DNA from: Bacteroidota bacterium
Lineage (GTDB): Bacteria; Bacteroidota; Bacteroidia; Cytophagales; Cytophagaceae
Assembly (NCBI GenBank): GCA_023392125.1
Contig: JAEVZS010000007.1
Span: 186,001-250,000, forward strand
Direction: 5' to 3'
Length of the DNA stretch: 64,000 nt
This document shows, piece by piece, positions 53,001 to 61,877 of the stretch. How positions within the stretch are numbered: position 1 is the stretch's first letter; every line of letters begins with the position of its first letter. A program made the translations under genes and the position numbers. The notes below the pieces were generated by a model, which worked only from the letters and a program-made list of their open reading frames with translations, was not told where the DNA came from and ran no database searches.

Positions 53001-53493
53001 CACTACCACTCCCTGCCGGAGAAATCTCATCCTTAACACGCTTACCATCCTCCTCTTTATTAACCAGTAGAAAATAGTAAGAAGTATCTGAGTATATGTT
53101 GAAAACATGTTCATATTTACCCTGCACCATATTATTGGGCAGCCACACATGCGGCCCTTCTCCGTAAAAAACAATTTTATCATTCTGGGAGAAAACGCCA
53201 TCCTCTTCACCAATTACCCAGATTGCATTTTCTATAAGATCTTCCGGGCGGTCAGCCGAGTTGTTTTGAGGCAACATAGCTCCACCATTGCCATATACCG
53301 CGATTTTTTTAGGGTCCACTGCAGTAGGGTTCACACCCATGGCCAGTAAATCATTGTAAGTAATGGAATAGATTCCGGACTCGGTAATAGCGATTTTATA
53401 CCAGTCTCCTTTAGCAAGCACACTACCATTCTGCGCAAAACCTGCACGAAATAGCAAAAGAATGTATATCAGGATAAAAGTAAATCTTCGCAT
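50080..53493 (-). CDS. porU: Type IX secretion system sortase PorU
   Basis: A 1137-residue exported protein with a signal peptide ending near FRAGFAQ. It carries a C25 (gingipain-like) peptidase domain; the catalytic His is in NYTGHGAPRR (about residue 659) and the Cys in TGTCEFA (about 692). A long N-terminal beta domain and a C-terminal region with AYPNPFDNV and GKKVAQGVYACTI resembling the sorting domain follow the PorU pattern. PorU cleaves the sorting domain of secreted cargo at the cell surface. The usual partner porV is absent downstream, where the next gene converges. A small hairpin (53509-53525) lies in the leader. Confidence 0.93.
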   Translation of the reverse strand: MRRFTFILIYILLLFRAGFAQNGSVLAKGDWYKIAITESGIYSITYNDLLAMGVNPTAVDPKKIAVYGNGGAMLPQNNSADRPEDLIENAIWVIGEEDGVFSQNDKIVFYGEGPHVWLPNNMVQGKYEHVFNIYSDTSYYFLLVNKEEDGKRVKDEISPAGSGSGMPLTTYDERVFYEKDLINVNETGRVWLGETFDTNLDQTFRFNVGGMVGNNILMKLAVAGRSTRYNSESRESKPFMNVYLDQEFVDTIKFSTNVVLSNNYYVPVTHRVVREYGLMRSAADNVLSLRLKYDKNGVLSPSPTAIYGGFLDFIELFFERTLDLGRQPQTAFRSSGTQANGTFTFSMTNAQNSHVWDVTDPFSPKNVVVSFNEEQSVFSTEGGKVSEFIAFREYKKPHKYYKVVNQNIRGLTSPDMVIFTAPGLKSQAERLANFHRSHNNYIVYVLTTYEVYNEFSSGKRDLSAIRDLCRYFYNNGEDLKYLTLFGLGSHDYKSRDGDAVNYIPIYQSRESFAPLTNYASDDYFAFLEDDEGEWLETSSRVNHHSMDIAVGRFPVSNLKEAEICVDKVISYSANPEFLGRWRSNIAFMADDGENNLFLDEAELYARNLDLNNPEFSAHKLYFARYKKVRDDSGESSVDLTRELTRVVNEGALIVNYTGHGAPRRLATGMVDREKVLTWKNKNKLAFFITGTCEFALADKPGVYSLGREFLLFKDYGGVGIYSGTRAAYATSNNLMVRNVMKNILNPEMSIGEVIRLAKNESFSGMRNRHFTYLGDPALRLNIPLNKVRIVSVTDLEGNDQDILKALANMRLKGEVYDREDRLLSDFNGQVHITIFDKEKKITTLGQGEPVVSFTERIGELYSGQAQVVNGEFELDFTLPVQAADSIGSAKIRMYAVSDDGRDALGADLNYQTGGMNPEAENDFSEPEITMYLDSVSFKNGDTVSTKPVLIAELFDESGINLSTTDPDHAILSYLNEDSTIILTNYFVPDLTDHRKGVVNYPFYGLKSGSYNLMIRVSDLHNNQSIASIDFVVYDEVTGIFHPQMAEFVRINAYPNPFDNVTHIRPGEAEGLLIADVRISDMQGRLIKGMMGMAISSSNPLMWDGRDESGKKVAQGVYACTITVPDQQKQYTLLLVVK

Positions 53494-53608
53494 ACTATTT
53501 TCTTGAAGAACGCATTTATTGCGTTAAGCATATATTTTCCTATCTAATATCGATTAAATACCATTAAAACGATAATTAGTAAACCCTCAAAGCAGATTTA
53601 TATCAATT

Positions 53609-56467
53609 TTATGAGAATAATTCTTCCTTAAGAAATTGCCCGGTATAGCTTTTTTTATTATTGGCAATGTCTTCCGGAGTCCCGGATGCAATAAGCCGTC
53701 CCCCGCCATCTCCGCCTTCAGGTCCCATATCAACGACATAATCTGCGACTTTAATCATATCCATATTATGCTCAATGATAAGAACTGTATTTCCCTTATC
53801 AACTAATTTATTCAGAACGAGAATCAATTGTCTGATATCCTCAAAATGAAGCCCGGTGGTCGGTTCATCCAGAATATACATTGTTTTACCGGTATCTTTT
53901 CTGGAAAGCTCAGTAGCCAGCTTTACTCGCTGGGCTTCGCCGCCCGAGAGGGTTGTCGCATGCTGTCCAAGCGTAATGTACCCCAGACCAACATCCTTAA
54001 GTGTCTGAATTTTACGAACGATCTGAGGCTGATTTTCAAAAAAATCGCATGCCTGCTCAACAGTCATATCAAGAACATCTGCAATAGATTTGCCTTTGAA
54101 GCGAACTTCAAGCGTCTCTCTGTTGTATCTTTTTCCTTTACATTCCTCACAATGCACATGGACATCCGGCAGAAAGTCCATTTCAATGGTTTTAAGCCCT
54201 GCCCCTTCACAAGCTTCGCAGCGCCCGCCTTTTACATTGAAAGAGAATCGTCCCGGCTTATAACCGCGAATCTTTGCTTCAGGGAGCTGGGTAAAAAGCG
54301 ACCGGATGTCACTAAATACTCCGGTATATGTAGCAGGGTTTGATCTTGGGGTACGTCCGATAGGGGACTGGTCTACTTCAATCACCTTATCCAGATTTTC
54401 AAGTCCTGAAACTTCCTTGTATGGTAAGGGTTCTTTGCGCGCCTTGAAAAAATGTTTATTCAGAATCGGAAAGAGTGTCTCATGAATGAGACTTGATTTG
54501 CCGCTACCTGACACTCCGGTTACACATATCATTTTGCCAAGTGGCAGGACCAGATCAACATTCTTCAGGTTATGCCCTGTTGCACCCAGCAGTTGAATCT
54601 GTTTTCCTGATCCCGGACGCTTTACTTTAGAAGTCTTAACAGTCAACTCTCCACGTAAATACCTGGCAGTAAGAGTGTCTTTTCTAGTAAAATCTGCAGG
54701 GCTGCCCGCTGCTACTACTGTACCTCCGTGACGCCCTGCTCCCGGACCAATATCCAGAATATAATCAGATGCCAGCATCATGTCTTTGTCATGTTCTACC
54801 ACAAGAACCGTATTGCCAATATCACGGAGATTCTGAAGAGACTTAATGAGCTTCACATTATCCCGCTGATGCAATCCGATACTTGGCTCATCCAGAATAT
54901 ATAAAACTCCGACAAGCTGGGTTCCGATTTGTGTTGCAAGTCTGATCCGCTGAGCTTCTCCGCCTGACAGAGTCCGTAAAGGACGGTTCAGGAAAAGATA
55001 ATCAAGACCTACATCAAGCAGAAATCCAATCCTTTTTCTGATTTCTTTTAATATTTCGGTCGCTATAAGATTTTGTTTACCTGAAAGTCTTTTCTCGATA
55101 TCCACCAGCCAGCCAGCCAGTGTGGAAATAGACATATTCGCGAGCTCAGAGACATTCTTATCATCGATTTTAAAATGCAACGATTCCTTTTTCAGACGAG
55201 CTCCTTTACAAACAGGGCACTCTCTTACTTCTTTAAAATCCCGCAACCAGTTCTCTGTCTTTTCTGAATACTCCTGTTGTTTTTCAAGGTAAGTCACTAT
55301 TCCTTCATAAATCTGTCCTGCGCTATATCCATTGGCCGTCATTGCTTCTACCGGCAGACCATAAAGTATTAACTTTAATACAGATTCCGGTATTTCAGCA
55401 ATTGGGGTCGATAACGTCAGATCTGCTCTTTTCAGAATTGCCTCAATCTGCCGAAAAATCCATATATCTCTGTATTCCCCAATAGGAAGGATTCCGCCTC
55501 TGCTTATACTTAGTGACTTATCCGGTATTATCCCTGACTCTGTCAGCTCTTCAATTTGCCCAAGTCCGTTACATTCCGGACAGGCGCCATAGGGAGAGTT
55601 GAAGGAAAAAATATTGGGAGCAGGATCATCATACGCTATACCGGACTCCGGATCCATTAAATATTTCGAGAAAAACATGGGGATATCAGCCTCTCCATCG
55701 GATAAATAAGGCAAAACAAGCATCGTACCCTTCCCATGATTCATAGCAATCTTTACTGCCGATGATAAACGGAAGCGCTCTTCTTCTCTCAGCAGCAGCC
55801 TATCCACTACAATATCAATATCATGAACCTTGTACCGGTCAAGCTGCATTTTAGGATCAATATCCAATATCTGCCCATCGACTCTGACCTTGGAAAAACC
55901 CTGCTTTCTTATCTGCACAAAAAGCTCTCTGTAATGCCCCTTACGGCCTTTTACTACCGGTGCAAGCACGGCAGCTTTCTTTCCCGAAAATGAGCTTATA
56001 AGATAGTTAATTATCTGGTCTTCGGACTGCCGTGCCATTTTTTTGCCGGTCACATAGGAAAACGCTTCTCCTGCCCTGGCATACAATAACCGGAGAAAAT
56101 CATAAATTTCCGTTACTGTACCGACTGTAGATCTCGGATTACGTGAAGTTGTCTTTTGTTCAATGGAAATCACTGGACTTAAGCCATTGATCTTATCAAC
56201 ATCAGGCCTTTCCATGTTTCCCAGAAAAGACCGCGCATACGTCGAAAAGCTCTCCATATACCTCCGCTGCCCTTCTGCATAAATCGTATCAAATGCAAGC
56301 GAGGATTTTCCGCTTCCGCTTATTCCGGTAATTACAACCAGCTTATTTCTCGGGATAAAAACATCAATATTCTTCAGGTTATGCTCACGTGCCCCATAGA
56401 CTTCAATCTGCTCGTCTCCTACAGGATCAAATACCTGCTGATTAGTGTTCGTTGTAGTATCTGCCAA
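53609..56467 (-). CDS. uvrA: Excinuclease ABC subunit A
   Basis: A 952-residue damage-recognition ATPase of nucleotide excision repair. Both ABC modules are intact: GISGSGKSSLAFD and GVSGSGKSS Walker A, LRTLSGGEAQRIRLA and TTLSGGEAQRVKLA signatures, and YILDEPSIGLH and YILDEPTTGLH Walker B. Zinc-binding Cys pairs CPEC, CPVC, CEAC and CEEC are present. The only start consistent with the family is a TTG at 56467; no in-frame ATG precedes the first motif. It lies upstream of porU on the same strand with a 115-base gap, so it is probably separate. Confidence 0.98.
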   Translation of the reverse strand: MADTTTNTNQQVFDPVGDEQIEVYGAREHNLKNIDVFIPRNKLVVITGISGSGKSSLAFDTIYAEGQRRYMESFSTYARSFLGNMERPDVDKINGLSPVISIEQKTTSRNPRSTVGTVTEIYDFLRLLYARAGEAFSYVTGKKMARQSEDQIINYLISSFSGKKAAVLAPVVKGRKGHYRELFVQIRKQGFSKVRVDGQILDIDPKMQLDRYKVHDIDIVVDRLLLREEERFRLSSAVKIAMNHGKGTMLVLPYLSDGEADIPMFFSKYLMDPESGIAYDDPAPNIFSFNSPYGACPECNGLGQIEELTESGIIPDKSLSISRGGILPIGEYRDIWIFRQIEAILKRADLTLSTPIAEIPESVLKLILYGLPVEAMTANGYSAGQIYEGIVTYLEKQQEYSEKTENWLRDFKEVRECPVCKGARLKKESLHFKIDDKNVSELANMSISTLAGWLVDIEKRLSGKQNLIATEILKEIRKRIGFLLDVGLDYLFLNRPLRTLSGGEAQRIRLATQIGTQLVGVLYILDEPSIGLHQRDNVKLIKSLQNLRDIGNTVLVVEHDKDMMLASDYILDIGPGAGRHGGTVVAAGSPADFTRKDTLTARYLRGELTVKTSKVKRPGSGKQIQLLGATGHNLKNVDLVLPLGKMICVTGVSGSGKSSLIHETLFPILNKHFFKARKEPLPYKEVSGLENLDKVIEVDQSPIGRTPRSNPATYTGVFSDIRSLFTQLPEAKIRGYKPGRFSFNVKGGRCEACEGAGLKTIEMDFLPDVHVHCEECKGKRYNRETLEVRFKGKSIADVLDMTVEQACDFFENQPQIVRKIQTLKDVGLGYITLGQHATTLSGGEAQRVKLATELSRKDTGKTMYILDEPTTGLHFEDIRQLILVLNKLVDKGNTVLIIEHNMDMIKVADYVVDMGPEGGDGGGRLIASGTPEDIANNKKSYTGQFLKEELFS

Positions 56468-56592
56468 AACCTTATTCTCCTGCTTTAAACAATAAAATTA
56501 CAAGATATTGGCTCCGTATACCAGCATAAAGAAGACTTTTTACCTGAAAGCAGTTCTTTTATGAGCAGCTTTCACTCTGTATCACAGCCAAA

Positions 56593-57243
56593 TTATCCGT
56601 TATTGCTCTTGTGTTTTTCCTCTGTTTTCCCGGGCATTGTCCCAAAAACATAATCCCACAGAGGAGAAGACACTCCGAAAACTACGGTATCATCCTTGTA
56701 ATGATGAATCGCATGATTAATCCACAGATGCTTGAAAATATTCTTAGGCGGCGGATAGGCATGCACAATATAATGTACAAAAAGATAAGCGGAATATCCA
56801 CATAGTATGCCTGGTAAGAAGCCAAACACTCTGGTATTCATAAGTGAATAGAAGACTGCGAAAAAAAATACCGCAAAAGTGATACTTAAAAGCGGCGGCA
56901 TGGCAAGACGATCCTTATCCTTGGGAAACTCATGGTGTACACCATGCATATTGTACTGAATGGTTCTTTTCCAGCCCTTATCCGGCTTCATATGAAACAG
57001 GTATCTGTGGGCCATATATTCCATGAAAGTGAAAAACAGAAAACCACCCAGAAACAAGAAAGGAATGACCAGAACGGGCAAATTGGTATACATCACTGCG
57101 TATATCAGCAAACCCGCTGAAGTCGTAATAAAAATTGAAATCGGAATCGAAATATGTGTTCTTGATAACCGTTCCAGAATCGGATTTTCAAAGATCCTTT
57201 TTGATCCGGAGTGCTTGGGTTTAATTTTATAGCCGTCCAACAT
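56593..57243 (-). CDS. Fatty acid hydroxylase / sterol desaturase-family protein
   Basis: A 216-residue membrane protein with about four helices and the full set of diiron His boxes: EYMAHRYLFH near residues 76-85, MHGVHHEFPKDKDRL near 99-113, HYIVHA near 153 and NHAIHHYKDD near 176-185. This is the pattern of fatty acid 2-hydroxylases. In Bacteroidota such enzymes could hydroxylate the acyl chains of sphingolipids or other lipids; the substrate is inferred. It is followed by uvrA and preceded by bshA on the same strand, with gaps of 125 and 77 bases. Confidence 0.88.
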   Translation of the reverse strand: MLDGYKIKPKHSGSKRIFENPILERLSRTHISIPISIFITTSAGLLIYAVMYTNLPVLVIPFLFLGGFLFFTFMEYMAHRYLFHMKPDKGWKRTIQYNMHGVHHEFPKDKDRLAMPPLLSITFAVFFFAVFYSLMNTRVFGFLPGILCGYSAYLFVHYIVHAYPPPKNIFKHLWINHAIHHYKDDTVVFGVSSPLWDYVFGTMPGKTEEKHKSNNG

Positions 57244-57320
57244 TTTTTTAACCGTTTTTTCAGTAAAAAACCACCAACTAATGATAAAAAAAAGCTATAA
57301 TCTTTATTTGAATAATAAAA

Positions 57321-58463
57321 TTATCCGACAAATTGTTTGCCAGATTTGGTCAATACTTCGGTGTAGAGTTCAATGTATTTCGGTATTATATTATCCATAT
57401 CAAATTCTTTGGCCCGATTGAGCGCATTCTCTTTAAACCGGGGCAAATTCGCATCATCCAGAATAATCGCAGCCTTTTCGACCATATCATCAATATCTCC
57501 CACATTGCTCAGAAATCCGGTCTGCCCGTTTATATTCAGCTCCGGCAATCCTCCGGCATTAGACGATAATACGGGCACTTCACAAGCCATTGCCTCCAGG
57601 GCAGCCAGTCCAAAGCTTTCTGTTTCGCTTGGCATTATAAAAAGATCTCCCACCGAAAGCACCTCTTCTACCGAGTCAATTTTGCCCAGCAACCGTATAT
57701 CCTGACAAATCTGATATTCACGACAAAGCATTTCTATTTTCTGACGGTCGGGTCCGTCTCCGACCAACAGCAGTTTGCATGGGATACGCTCTTTCAGCTT
57801 ACGAAAAACTTTCAGGACATCCTCTACTCGTTTTACCGGCCTGAAATTGGACGTATGTACAAGAAGCTTTTCATTATTGGGGCAAATCGCTATCTTGAAG
57901 TGGTCTTTCCGAAGTTTCTTGAAGCGCTGTATATCAATAAAGTTAGGGATCACCTGAATATCCTTATGTACCGAAAAATGCTTGTAGGTATCTTTCTTTA
58001 AATCCTCGGAAACTGCCGTAACCCCGTCTGACTGATTGATACTGAACGTGACAACCGGTGCAAAACTCTGATCTTTACCAACGAGCGTAATATCCGTACC
58101 ATGAAGCGTTGTTACAAATGGCAGATTATAACCTTCTGCCCTGAGAATCTCTCTGGCCATATAGGCAGCAGAAGCATGTGGTATTGCATAGTGTACATGA
58201 ACAAGATCCAGGTTTTCATATTTAGCGACCATAACCATTTTGCTGGCCAGCGCTAATTCATAAGGCGGGTATTGGAACAGAGGATATGAGAAAATATCAA
58301 CTTCATGATAAAAAACATTCTCATTAAAGAAGTCCAGCCTCGACGGTTGCGTATAGGTTATGAAGTGCACCTGATGTCCTCTTTTTGCAAGAGCTTTTCC
58401 AAGCTCAGTGGCAACAACACCGCTGCCGCCGAACGTCGGATAACAAACTATTCCTATTTTCAT
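57321..58463 (-). CDS. bshA: N-acetyl-alpha-D-glucosaminyl L-malate synthase (bacillithiol synthesis)
   Basis: A 380-residue GT4 glycosyltransferase that joins GlcNAc from UDP-GlcNAc to L-malate, the first step of bacillithiol. The N-terminal IGIVCYPTFGGSGVVATELG, then HVHYAIPHASAAY near residue 93-105, HTSNFRPVKRV near 204-214 and PSETESFGLAALEAMA near 278-293 are characteristic of BshA. Bacillithiol occurs in Bacillota and many Bacteroidota. The other bsh genes are not in this window. It lies between the GH3 fusion and the hydroxylase, all on the minus strand. Confidence 0.94.
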   Translation of the reverse strand: MKIGIVCYPTFGGSGVVATELGKALAKRGHQVHFITYTQPSRLDFFNENVFYHEVDIFSYPLFQYPPYELALASKMVMVAKYENLDLVHVHYAIPHASAAYMAREILRAEGYNLPFVTTLHGTDITLVGKDQSFAPVVTFSINQSDGVTAVSEDLKKDTYKHFSVHKDIQVIPNFIDIQRFKKLRKDHFKIAICPNNEKLLVHTSNFRPVKRVEDVLKVFRKLKERIPCKLLLVGDGPDRQKIEMLCREYQICQDIRLLGKIDSVEEVLSVGDLFIMPSETESFGLAALEAMACEVPVLSSNAGGLPELNINGQTGFLSNVGDIDDMVEKAAIILDDANLPRFKENALNRAKEFDMDNIIPKYIELYTEVLTKSGKQFVG

Positions 58464-58628
58464 TGTATCAGAATCATTGGGACAATATAAAAAATATGTT
58501 TTTAAATGGATGCCCCCTGATGATCTTTCTCATCTGGCATACATCTAAACTAAAAATAACACTTTACCTTTCAGACAATTTCTCTGAAATAATTATTTCA
58601 TTAAATTTTTTCTGTCTCTTCTCTATTA

Positions 58629-61583
58629 CTATTGCTCATATGTATAATTCAGAATTGCCTTATAGATGACATCCTGGATCGCCGTTCTGACATTGGTACG
58701 AATCAGCCTGGTATTGGAAGCATCAGGATAAACCCTGTTTGAAAGAAAAACATAAACAAGATTCTGATCCGGATCAACCCATGCTGCCGTTCCGGTAAAT
58801 CCTGTATGCCCATACGTTCTGGGTGAAACGAAATCCGACGTCGGACCATTTCCGTCCGGTTCAGGCTTATCCCACCCCAGTCCTCTCCGGTTTTTATCAA
58901 ACTGCTTGCGGGAGAATGTACCGAGTGTTTCCGGAAGAAGATATCGTAATCCACCATAATAGCCGTTTTGCAGATTCATCTGCATAAGAATGCCCACATC
59001 TCTTGCATTGCTAAACAACCCGGCATGCCCTCCTACACCACCCAGCATGGCAGCGCCCTGATCATGCACATTGCCCCGAACCAGCTTTTTCCTGAACAAT
59101 ACATCATTTTCGGTCGGAGCGATACGGTCAAGCGAAAATTTTTCAGCCGGCTTGTAAGTCATGGTTGTCAAGCCCAGAGGAGTATAATAATTCTGCTGCA
59201 TAAACGTATCGATACTCTGATTAAGCAGCTTTTCCGCTATACGTTTCATAATATAAAATCCGAGATCACTATATGTATAAGGATACTTCTCTTTCTTCTT
59301 TCTTTTCAGCAGATCAGATTGAATCGTCCACTGCCAGAGAGAGTCCTCAATAGATGCTGATGAGTATAGCCCCTCGCAAACCTGATTGGGAAAAGTATCT
59401 GAGCGCACACAACTGTAGAATGCAGCCATAAAGCCTGATGTATCCAGTGTTTTTTTCCAGTGTGGCAGAAATGGTATAAGGCCGGCCTGATGGGTCAGAA
59501 TATCCCTGATCTCAAGATCTTCTTTGTTTGTCCCCTTTAGTTCAGGCAGGTAAAATGAAGCTTTCTTATCCAGGTTAAGCTCTCCGCGATCATATAAAAA
59601 CATGATTGCCTGCAGAGTCCCCGCAACTTTCGTAATTGAGGCAATATCATAGATCGTCTTATCAGTAACTTCCGCATCCTTTTCATAGGTGAGAAAGCCA
59701 AAGGATCGTTCATAAACAACTTTGCCATCTCTTGCCACAAATACCTGAACACCAGGCGTAGCCTTGTCTGCTATTGCTTTCAGCGCGATAGAGTCAATTT
59801 TAGACAATGTTTTACTATCCATTCCTGCATTTTCCGGGAAGGCGTATTGTAAACGATACAGCGCAGAGGTTTCGATGCCACTTCCCAGCGGCAACCGATC
59901 GCCTACTGATACCGGCAGTTTTCCTTTTATACCAAATGCTCCGAATATTGCCTGTGGTACGAGGCTCCGGGTAAATTCATTATCTTCATAGGCACAAATA
60001 AGCGTCTCGCTATTCGAGAAGTACTGCAAACTGTATGGCGGAGCGAATACAGCCACTATCACTCTCTGATTTTGTTGTTGCAGCCGATTTACAAAGTCAA
60101 TGGTTTTTTCAGATACTCCATAATTTTTTGAACTCCATAAAGAAGTTCCCATAATACCTACAACTACGACTTCTTCGCTTTTTAATTCATTCAAAAGATC
60201 TGTATATACAGATTCTGGCGCATTCTTATCGGAAAGGGAATAATGATTAAATGGGGCGTATTTGCTCAGGGTTTGTTGAAAAATAGTATTCTTTTCCACC
60301 CCTATTGCAACTGAAGCAAAACGAGTCGTATCCAGGATCTGTACAGGTACAAAATTCCGGTCATCCTTTACCATTGTTATGGCATTACGATACAAATCCA
60401 GAATCAGCGCTTTCTTTTTATCATTATTCAGATCATCATGAAGATTCTGAGCAACTACGTTTGAATCAAAAACAACCCCGGACCAATACTTTGCCAAAAG
60501 GACCTTTCTGGCACGTATATCAATCTCCTCCTGCGTAATTTCCCCTTTCTTTATTGCCCGGGCAATTCTTTTCATCGCCAGCGGAACATCTTCCGCAAAC
60601 AGCAGCACATCGTTGCCTGCAAGCAATGCCTTTAATTCCACTTCGCCGGGCTTATAATAACTGGATACTCCCTTCATGTTCAGCGCATCTGTAAATACCA
60701 GGCCCTTAAACCCCAATTCATCTTTAAGAAGGGAGTTAACTACTTTACCGGAAAGAGTAGTGGCCAGATTCTGAGTATCATCAAACGAAGGCACATGCAG
60801 ATGACCTACCATAATACTTTTCAGATCGCTATTAATCAGCTTTTTAAAAGGATACAATTCTGTCTCTGCAATCTGATTCCGATCTTTTAAGATCACCGGC
60901 AGTGAGTAATGAGAGTCTGAATCCGTATCTCCATGTCCGGGAAAATGTTTTGCATTGGAAAGTACGTGCCGATCCTGCATCCCCTGCATATAGGCGATAC
61001 CCTTGCGGGCAACATTATCTTTATCTTCTCCAAAGGAACGTACACCAATCACCGGATTGCGGGGATTGGAATTAATATCCACAACAGGGGCAAAATTGAT
61101 TTGCATTCCAAGGCGGCGGCATTCATTGGCCACCTCTTTTCCCATCCGATAGATATACCTATCATCCTGAATAGCTCCAAGGGTCATTTGTCGCGGAAAA
61201 GCAAGTGTACTGTCAAGCCTCATAGCAACTCCCCATTCTGCATCCATCGCTATAAATAATGGCACCTTGGAAAGACTCTGATAATGATTAGTAAGCAATG
61301 CCTGACGGACCGGGCCACCCTGAAAAAAAATCAGCCCCCCGATTCCGTGCTCAGAAACCAGGTTTGCTATCTGGCTAACATGCTCATTCCCTTTGTTGGA
61401 ATATGCCGCTATCATAAACAGCTGCCCGAGACGCTCCTCCGGAGAAAGACTATTAAAAACACTGTCAACCCATCTTTCTGCAAACTCATTTTCCGCCTTT
61501 TGTGCAAAAGCAATGCTTCCCCACAGGAGTAATAAGAAGCAAAAAAAGACTGAAGGAGCTGTTCCGGTTGCTTTGTCAAACAT
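58629..61583 (-). CDS. GH3 beta-N-acetylhexosaminidase fused to a serine hydrolase (NagZ-beta-lactamase)
   Basis: A 984-residue exported protein with a signal peptide (FFCFLLLLWGSIAFAQ). Residues about 35-370 are a NagZ-type GH3 domain: KHFPGHGDTDSDSH near 211-224 supplies the His-Asp acid/base pair, and FTDALNMKG contains the expected nucleophile Asp299. A GH3 C-terminal-like domain follows to about 590. The rest is a PF00144 serine hydrolase with SITK near residue 648, YSD as the second motif and HTGFTGT near the end. NagZ removes GlcNAc from muropeptides, so the second domain may act on the peptide or an ester of the same substrate. Found in other Bacteroidota as I recall. Confidence 0.93.
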   Translation of the reverse strand: MFDKATGTAPSVFFCFLLLLWGSIAFAQKAENEFAERWVDSVFNSLSPEERLGQLFMIAAYSNKGNEHVSQIANLVSEHGIGGLIFFQGGPVRQALLTNHYQSLSKVPLFIAMDAEWGVAMRLDSTLAFPRQMTLGAIQDDRYIYRMGKEVANECRRLGMQINFAPVVDINSNPRNPVIGVRSFGEDKDNVARKGIAYMQGMQDRHVLSNAKHFPGHGDTDSDSHYSLPVILKDRNQIAETELYPFKKLINSDLKSIMVGHLHVPSFDDTQNLATTLSGKVVNSLLKDELGFKGLVFTDALNMKGVSSYYKPGEVELKALLAGNDVLLFAEDVPLAMKRIARAIKKGEITQEEIDIRARKVLLAKYWSGVVFDSNVVAQNLHDDLNNDKKKALILDLYRNAITMVKDDRNFVPVQILDTTRFASVAIGVEKNTIFQQTLSKYAPFNHYSLSDKNAPESVYTDLLNELKSEEVVVVGIMGTSLWSSKNYGVSEKTIDFVNRLQQQNQRVIVAVFAPPYSLQYFSNSETLICAYEDNEFTRSLVPQAIFGAFGIKGKLPVSVGDRLPLGSGIETSALYRLQYAFPENAGMDSKTLSKIDSIALKAIADKATPGVQVFVARDGKVVYERSFGFLTYEKDAEVTDKTIYDIASITKVAGTLQAIMFLYDRGELNLDKKASFYLPELKGTNKEDLEIRDILTHQAGLIPFLPHWKKTLDTSGFMAAFYSCVRSDTFPNQVCEGLYSSASIEDSLWQWTIQSDLLKRKKKEKYPYTYSDLGFYIMKRIAEKLLNQSIDTFMQQNYYTPLGLTTMTYKPAEKFSLDRIAPTENDVLFRKKLVRGNVHDQGAAMLGGVGGHAGLFSNARDVGILMQMNLQNGYYGGLRYLLPETLGTFSRKQFDKNRRGLGWDKPEPDGNGPTSDFVSPRTYGHTGFTGTAAWVDPDQNLVYVFLSNRVYPDASNTRLIRTNVRTAIQDVIYKAILNYTYEQ

Positions 61584-61877
61584 ATTCTTAAATAAAGAAA
61601 ATTATTTCGGGACCTAGTTAGTCAAATTCCAAAAAGAGACCAAATTTTATAAGCATATCAGGAGGTTCTTTTTAGAATAAACTTAGTAAATCGCCGGACG
61701 GTATCCCATCTTGCCACAATCATGCCGGCATTGTTTCCTACATTTATAAAATAACTGTTCGTCAACAAAAGTTATTATAAGTGAAAAATATTCTCCGCGA
61801 GAAGCCCTCAAAGAAAATTCCGTTTCACTTTTTAAGTGAAATATCCGCATATTTGTTGCCTCATGAAAGTTTAGTTT
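61584..61877. other. Divergent region between the GH3 fusion and mutL
   Basis: No coding frame is supported over 294 bases. It contains a palindrome near mutL (61823-61841), a related direct AAGTGAAA near 61777, and CATATTTG (61848-61855), one mismatch from the -7 consensus, as a possible mutL promoter. Confidence 0.5.
61823..61841. promoter_or_regulatory. Palindrome upstream of mutL
   Basis: TTTCACTT and AAGTGAAA flank three T. A third half-site, AAGTGAAA, occurs near 61777. The pattern is that of a repressor operator overlapping the -35 area of a possible mutL promoter; function unproven. Confidence 0.4.
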
